Source: Aristolochia californica
Taxonomy: Eukaryota > Streptophyta > Magnoliopsida > Piperales > Aristolochiaceae
DNA: 64,000 bases
Direction: 5' to 3'
NCBI GenBank assembly: GCA_029961685.1
Contig: JARWKL010000013.1
Span: 25,822,922 to 25,886,921, forward strand
A model generated the notes under the pieces. That model ran no database searches and was not told the DNA's origin. It saw nothing but the letters and a program-made list of their open reading frames with translations. Below are positions 57,862-64,000 of this stretch, in pieces (position 1 is the stretch's first letter; the number at the start of each line of letters is the position of its first letter). The translations under genes were made by a program, and so were the position numbers.

Positions 57862-60800
57862 TGTTGATTCTCAGGACTCCATGAATTTAGCTCATGGAGA
57901 AAAAGGGAGAGAAACCCATTAGGAGGAAACTGGAGGAAGAAGGGTTATAGACTTGATTTTTTAACCCTCCCCCTAAAGCTCTATTTATAGATTAATAATA
58001 CTACTGTATTACAATAATACCCCTAAACTTAGGGTTTAGGGTTTAGGGTGCTAACCCTAGAACTTTAACTTAATTACATCAATGCTATCTCTATGAGATG
58101 ACCCTTTATTTACCATCCTACCATAATTGTATGTGGGCCTATGGGCCTTCTCTTTGATATGTGGGCCTTGAGCCCATCTTCTATATTTCTGGGATGCATG
58201 GGTCTTCCTTGGTCGTGTGGCTTGGGCCCTATCTTCCAATTCTCCTCCTCAAGCTGGGGGTGAGAGAACAACATGAACTCCCAGCTTGCTGCAAATGATG
58301 TATAAAATATTTTTTTGTATAAAATGGCACATCTTCCAATATGCTTTCATCTTCCAACATTCCCCCTCACACTGGTGCTCTCATTCATGAGGCCCAGTTG
58401 GTATAATATCAGTGAGAGTAAATCACTCCTAGCCGCTAAGACATTGCTCCATACTCCAGTCTTAACTCATGCTGGATGTAGGGCACACTCCATCTTCTGT
58501 AGGTAGTGTGGTTATCGGCATTGCTTTGAAGTGTCTACCTCCACTTAGGGAGAGAAAAAGGGAGAGAAACCCATTAGGAGGAAACTGGAGGAAGAAGGGT
58601 TATAGACTTGATTTTTTAACCCTCCCCTTGAAGCTTTATTTATAGATTAATGATACTACTGTATTACAATAATACCCCTAAACTTAGGGTTTAGGGTGTT
58701 AACCCTAGAACTTTAACTTAATTACATCAATGCCATCTCTATGAGATGACCCTTTATTTACCATCCTGCCATAATTGTATGTGGGCCTATGGGCCTTCAC
58801 TTTGATATGTGGGCCTTGAGCCCATCTTCTATATCTCTGGGATGCATGGGTCTTCCTTGGTCGTGTGGCTTGGGCCCTATCTTCCAATTCTCCTCCTCAA
58901 GCTGGGGGTGAGAGAACAACATGAACTCCCAGCTTGCTGCAAATGATGTATAAAATATTTTTTTGTATAAAATGGCACATCTTCCAATATGCTTTCATCT
59001 TCCAACATTCCCCCTCACACTGGTGCTCTCATTCATGAGGCCCAGTTGGTATAATATCAGTGAGAGTAAATCACTCCTAGCCGCTAAGACATTGCTCCAT
59101 ACTCCAGTCTTAACTCATGCTGGATGTAGGGCACACTCCATCTTCTGTAGGTAGTGTGTTTATCGGCATTGCTTTGAAGTGTCTACCTCCACCACCGTGT
59201 CCCTCCACAGGACAACGACTCTCAAGTGGTAGAGTAATATATGACATTAATTGGGTGGGGGGTGGGGGAAGTAACATAAATGTAATAATAAGTTCCTTCG
59301 TCATGGACTCCCAACCCTACATATTTTTGATATTTTTTATGGGATATTAAGTTCCTCCGTCATGGACTCCCAACCACAAATAATTTTGATATTTTTGACG
59401 GGGTATTAAATTCCTCCGTCATGGACTCCCAACCACAAATATTTTTGATATTTTTGAAGGGGATAAATAAATAATGGTATGAGGCTACCTCTTCTTCAAT
59501 AATAATGTCTCATCAAAAGAGACACAATAGGAGCAGCTGAAATGGGTTTGAGCCCATATAACACGAACCAAAATAATGAAAATCCAATGACCCATAAAAT
59601 AATCCTCGGCAAGTATCTGCACTAAATAATATGCTGACCAAGGAATAATTTGTCAATTCTTTAAAAATAATAATCCAGCTAGAGAAAAAATTTACCAAGT
59701 TGCGCCGAAATATGTATAAACTTGGACACGTATATCAAGGCAGATGAATAAGTTGGCCATGTCTGAGTTGACCCAGGTTGACTCGGTAAAGAACAGAACA
59801 GTAACTTCCCTTGGGTTGCTCTCGTCCCGGTCCGGGTTGCTTGGCACGCGCTCGACCCGATGCTCAATTAAATCAAGTTTCCTAACTTAGGAAACTTGAG
59901 ATTGCTACAGTATTTTCTTCCCTGACCGAACAACGCAGGTTTCCTTGATTTATCGTCCAGAAAAGGAAACCAAGCTGGCTTGAACAATCAGCCAGCATCT
60001 TGGCAAGTCGTGCATCCAAAAACGGAAACGTCTCTTCCCGGCGAGCAGAGACAATCAATTGGAATGGCTATAAGAGGAAATCTGGTTCCAAAATTTGCAG
60101 TAGTAAGTCGAGCAGAAGACCGTATGCTGCTAGACATCTCACTTCCGAGGGCGATTTTTAGAACATTAATCTCTGCTGCTAAGAGAATTCAAATCAAACT
60201 CTCTTATTCTGCAACTCCCCAATGACAACCTGTAAGTGTTCTCCTTTCTCAATAGTTGTGATAGCAGAGGCTACCGTCAACACGATATAAAAAAATGGCT
60301 TCTCTCTGCTGCTGTTTCCAGGCAAATTATCAATAGCAGAAAAGAAGACGGCACCCCAGAGAAGTGTCTCCCTCCGTCACTTCGTTGTCTCTTGCAAAGA
60401 GTCTTGTCTTTGCAACTTCTTTTCGTGTTCGGACAGAGGATCGGATAGAGGAAGGGTGATAGGGAGAGGAATATATGAAGTAATTCTTCTCTTTCAAAGT
60501 AAGAGCGGGCTCTAATTTCTGGAATTCAAGAATTCAAGATCTTGGCTATGTTGAACCCAGAACAGTAAGGTATGGGCAAAGATAAAAAAACCAAATGGCA
60601 GAGCAGCAGAGACAGAAAAATGAATAGAAGTCACAACAGCAAAGGAACTTGAGTTCAGATCTCGGTGTCGATCTAGCGCTTGGGGACGGTCCGAGTGGCT
60701 CAAGTAATAAATATAAGGATACTTTTAGAGAGACAAATTAAGATTATGCTCAAATAGCAGTGCAGTAAAGACATTTTTGACATAGAGAGAGAGAATTAAA

Positions 60801-61272
60801 CATCTACTGTAGAGAAAGAATGCCAGAAGGACCGAAGACGCCAGAGTTCCAACGACCATATTGTAGAAGAAGACCATAGGTACGAGTCTTGAAAATCAAT
60901 GCTCTGATATTATGTTGATTTTTTGGACTCCATGGATTTAGCTCATGGAGAAAAAGGGAAAGAAACCCATTGGGAGGAAACTGGAGGTAGAAGGGTTATG
61001 GACTTGATTTTTTAATCCTCCCCTTGAAGCTCTATTTATAGATTAATGAAACTACTATATTACAATAATACCCCTGAACTTAGGGTTTAGGGTTTAGGGT
61101 GTTAACCCTGAAACTTTAACTTAATTATATCAATGCTATCTCTATGAGATGACCCTTTATTTACCATCCTACCATAATTGTATGTGGGCCTATGGGCCTT
61201 GAGCCCGTCTTCTATATCTCTTGGATGCATGGATCTTCCTTGGTCGTGTGGGCTTGGGCCTATCTTCCAACA
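57862..61272 (-). mobile_element. LTR element C with telomere-like motifs and a duplicated 3' end
   Basis: The 5' LTR (minus strand) is 61272-60913, with TGTTG at one end and CAACA at the other. It abuts TAATATCAGAGC, a decayed initiator-tRNA-Met primer site. The 3' LTR is about 58359-57862; it starts TGTTGGAAGAT right after AGTGTGAGGGGGAA, a polypurine tract. A 648-655 bp segment made of most of this LTR plus adjacent interior is duplicated in tandem (57896-58545 and 58551-59193). Every LTR copy contains two or three TTTAGGG units. The interior (about 59200-60912) has only short frames and no gag or pol. Flanking five-mers at the 5' LTR do not match. Confidence 0.7.
57896..59193. repeat. Tandem duplication of about 650 bp
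   Basis: Copy 1 (57896-58545) and copy 2 (58551-59193) are nearly identical. The main indel is one extra TTTAGGG unit in copy 1, which shifts the offset from 655 to 648 bp. Each copy carries the same 60-codon minus-strand frame and 63-codon plus-strand frame, which are therefore repeat by-products. The high identity points to a recent event, probably unequal recombination within element C. Confidence 0.9.
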
Positions 61273-62279
61273 ATATATAACCTTTCTATCAAACTGCCAA
61301 ATTCTTCCTAGTAGGTGAAGACATGCATCCAAGGGGACAATATCATACCAGATCATGTTAGTATACCTATCTCAAATTGCAAAAGTAGCCAAATACTTCA
61401 AAACACTTGCACTTCATTATCATTATTGAACCATGCTAGTTTGTAGAAATATGGGTGTTCTTTTGCCTTCAAGTTTAGTTTAGAGACTGCATCTGTGAGA
61501 TCACATTCTCACAATTATCTGAATGAATTATAACTTTTGTTGTATGACCTTCCAAAAAAATGTAGTTAGTAAAGATGTTATGCTTCGACCGATTTTCTTC
61601 GTGTTAGGAGTGTAAAGAGACACTTTTATTCACCAAACTAGGGCTATAGTCCAAGCATCAACTATCTCAGCTTCTTCTGCTAGATTTTCATCATAATTTT
61701 CCTCTGCCTGATTGTCATCAACAGTAAATAATGCTACCCCTTCTGTTCATGAACTAATAATTGTTTTTCCTTTTGAGGACATTATGATTTTTAGTTACTA
61801 GAGTTCCTATGTTGATGGCAAGTAATGTTTGGCTTAAGTTTGGTGGATTTTGAGATAAAATTTTGGATGGTTGGTCTATTGGATGTAAGGGGTTGTCTGC
61901 TTATTTTTGGGTTTTGGATGACGTAGCAGATTTTGGGTACTGTTTTGGGTGTTTGCAAGTGTGTTGGTTTAAAAGCTTAGAGAAAAGGAAGAATTGAAGA
62001 GAAAGAAAGTGGAAAAGAAGAAGAAGAGACGAGGGAGAATGACTGCATTGAGAAAGAGCAGTCTTGTTAGGGTGTCTGGTTGACCCTAACCTATTTATTA
62101 AACAATTTAAGTGATTAAAAGGAAAAAGTCCATATTACCTTTATTACACTAATATGACTTATACCCATAAAACAGCAGTGAGAAAAGCTAAAATTTACAG
62201 CATTGGACATGTCTAATTAACATCTTTCTAACTAAACCTCTGGACACTATGCACTGCAGTAAAATTACCAAAATATCTC
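61273..62279. other. Repeat-rich spacer
   Basis: No frame or family is recognised with confidence. The text near 61330-61600 resembles antisense retrotransposon DNA, but I could not place domains. Confidence 0.35.
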
Positions 62280-62640
62280 TGAACTTTGAGATTGGTTATA
62301 CTACTCATGAAATTTGGCCTTTTGGATAGCATCCGAAACATTCATGTTTTAGCCTACCAGTATATCTTATCAGTGAGTCCTCTTGACTTTCTTGAGCTTT
62401 AAATTTACTAATTACCTTATGGAATTCTTAGGTATATTTCTAAACAAAATGATTACCTCGAGTGATCTTGTTAAACCTCTCTACCATGGCTTGTTTATAA
62501 CTGAAAGGCAAAAACTCCTCATCCATAAGCTGCTTCATGTGTTCCCATGTCTGGGCCTCTTCTTGAAGTTTCTTTTCAATGTTTAGTGAGGGCTTGCCAC
62601 CAAGTAGTAGCTTAACTATCCTTCTCCTCTATGTTTTTGA
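62280..62640 (-). mobile_element. Retrotransposon gag fragment (gypsy type)
   Basis: The minus strand encodes part of a retrotransposon gag domain: 'WEHMKQLMDEEFLPFSYKQA' (near 62555-62495), followed by an 'RFNKITRGN' block and a broken '-KYT-EF' stretch, the usual order in gypsy gag proteins. Stops interrupt the frame. It could belong to the same original element as the RT relic at 56830-57810, but the intervening element C prevents a firm link. Confidence 0.6.
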
Positions 62641-63079
62641 TGCTCGAGGAAGGATTTTGAACAATATTCTTTCTTCAAAACCAGCTTTCCCATTTTTGAA
62701 ACTACTCCTGGTCGTGCACATCTTCTGAGTCATAAAAAAAACCCAGATTCAGACTTGCAGTTGGATTTGTCATAATTTGTCCTGCAAGAGTCCTTGAAGG
62801 TGCAAGAAACCTGCTTACGGTAGCCAATCTCTTCCTGACTTCTGTCCAGACATTGAGCAGCAATTGACGTGGCCAACACTTTGATACTTTTTTTGTTTAA
62901 TTGATTCCCACTGATTCGCTTAGTTTTGGGCTACAGTGAAGAACAGTGTTGTTAGTTCACTGGTGACTTGATTTTGAGATGATAATCCATTCTGTTTTTT
63001 CTTGGACAAATTACATCAAGGCCAACTAAACCGAAGGCTAACCACTAAGAACAAAAAATGTATAAAGAAAAGCTTTCAC

Positions 63080-63420
63080 AGTAAAAATATACAAAGAAGT
63101 ACAAGAAACCTGCTGATAGCCAATGGATAATAGGTATTCTCTAGAAGGTGGTGAGACACAGAAACGAGCCAAGGAATATGCTAAACCATTTGCACTTCAA
63201 ACATCACAGGATCAAAGCAATGCCAGTTCATCACGAAGGTTGAGAATCTCATCATAAACAGGCAAAATTCTCCATGGAGGGGCATGATGCCGAAAACCAA
63301 ATAATACTGACCGCCTCCCCGTGTGTTGGAGTTGTACCCAGTGAAGGAGGCCTCATTGGCACTAAACCTAGATTTCAAAGAATATTTTCTCCTCTTGGAC
63401 AATGGCCAGCCATGTGGCTT
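63080..63420 (-). mobile_element. LINE RNase H fragment
   Basis: The minus strand, over two frames, gives 'PPWRILPVYDEILNLRDELA' (near 63280-63220) and then 'SANGLAYSLA' (near 63190-63160). This is the typical end of a plant LINE RNase H domain. A frameshift separates it from an upstream frame at 63402. The region to about 63700 may be the preceding part of the same LINE but is too decayed to assign. Confidence 0.65.
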
Positions 63421-63429
63421 CCACTATCA

Positions 63430-64000
63430 TTTTGAGGTTAAAAGAATTGAGAATGCTGCAATGTCCTAGTGCAACCGACTAATGAAACGCCCCACTTTGG
63501 CTCTCCGTGGCCAATTCCTGGGCCTTGTTGGACAACTGCCCAAATTTTCACTCAATGGAAATCTACCTCAGCTTTGCTAAGGCCCCATGCAAATCATACG
63601 TTCCTTTGGACCAAACCATGTATAAAAAGCTTGCACAAATTTTGCCCACCTAGGTTCTCAAGTATGTTCTTTGTGGCTGGAATACCACCGTAAGCAGATC
63701 AACCTTTGATCCTCCTTGGCACTAAATTTGTAAAATGGGGTACTCAGCCTTTTCAGTTCAAGAATAAGTGGCCCCACAAACCTGTAATGTTGTTGAGAAT
63801 TGGTGGAAGGATATCGTTGTATTGGGAGACCCAGGGTGGAGATTTAGCTTGAAGTCGAAAGCTCTGGAGAACCATCTCAAGGCCTGGTCAAAGCAATCCT
63901 AGACTGTGGCTTCTACTCGTTAGACCTCCCTTCTCTCCAAAGTTGCTGACTTGGACGTCGTTGAGGAAAGTAGAGCTCTAAACACTTCTGAATTTGGACT
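63430..64000. other. Right-edge region, unassigned
   Basis: A 74-codon plus-strand frame (63469-63693) has no family resemblance and is probably antisense to decayed LINE DNA. No RFC2 exon is visible. Confidence 0.35.

Noticed and set aside
58057..58887. Pair of identical 60-codon frames as duplicated small genes
   Set aside because: They lie in the LTR of element C and are copied only because the LTR segment is duplicated.
60685..60720. tRNA-like string 'GGTCCGAGTGGCTCAAG'
   Set aside because: It resembles the D-arm of a Ser/Leu tRNA, but the following bases do not form an anticodon arm, T-arm or acceptor pairing.

Overview
This is a plant nuclear window. All four protein-coding genes are conserved angiosperm housekeeping genes with spliced exons, and their large introns are packed with LTR retrotransposons, LINEs and very small LTR elements. 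Intron size and repeat load suggest a woody or early-diverging eudicot or a magnoliid. That lineage call is an impression; only 'flowering plant' is well supported.

Layout, left to right. 1-600 holds a decayed Ty1/copia RNase H fragment. 1120-5077 (minus) is a complete five-exon plant rhomboid-family gene of the RBL2 type (330 aa). 5100-9690 is intergenic, with a three-copy 161-bp tandem repeat and a copia relic. 9692-23084 (minus) is a complete seven-exon QUA3-type putative methyltransferase (about 600 aa); intron 6 carries an LTR element, intron 3 a microsatellite, and the 7-kb intron 1 copia, gypsy and LINE remnants. 23495-24788 (plus), head-to-head with it, is the broken 5' part of a receptor-like kinase gene. 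25933-43205 (plus) is a complete six-exon COP9 signalosome subunit 1 gene (443 aa) with a probable GC-AG intron and a 13.2-kb last intron. 43206-46800 is AT-rich intergenic DNA with a PIF/Harbinger transposase relic. 46808 to beyond the right edge (plus) is the first four coding exons (190 codons) of the replication factor C small subunit RFC2. Its third intron (7.8 kb) contains a nested retroelement stack, and the 8.2 kb after exon 4 contains further repeats but no recognisable next exon.

The four genes do not form a pathway: intramembrane proteolysis, Golgi pectin modification, cullin deneddylation and DNA replication clamp loading. What unifies the window is nested insertion. In CSN1 intron 5, LTR element A was apparently split in its 3' LTR by copia element B, which in turn received three LINE-type insertions and a 429-bp TRIM. 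In RFC2 intron 3 an old LINE was split by an LTR element, which itself carries a 313-bp SMART-like element with identical 82-bp LTRs; a younger LINE hit another part of the same old LINE. Several insertions keep exact target-site duplications, so their order can be read directly.

I found no wholly new coding system. The most useful leads are the GC-AG intron, the two miniature LTR elements with intact ends, the LINE with ORF1-like sequence joined to an RNase H domain and a 28-G tract nearby, the microsatellite-filled 111-bp intron of QUA3, and an unrecognised reading frame with a 109-bp tandem duplication near 54.5 kb.
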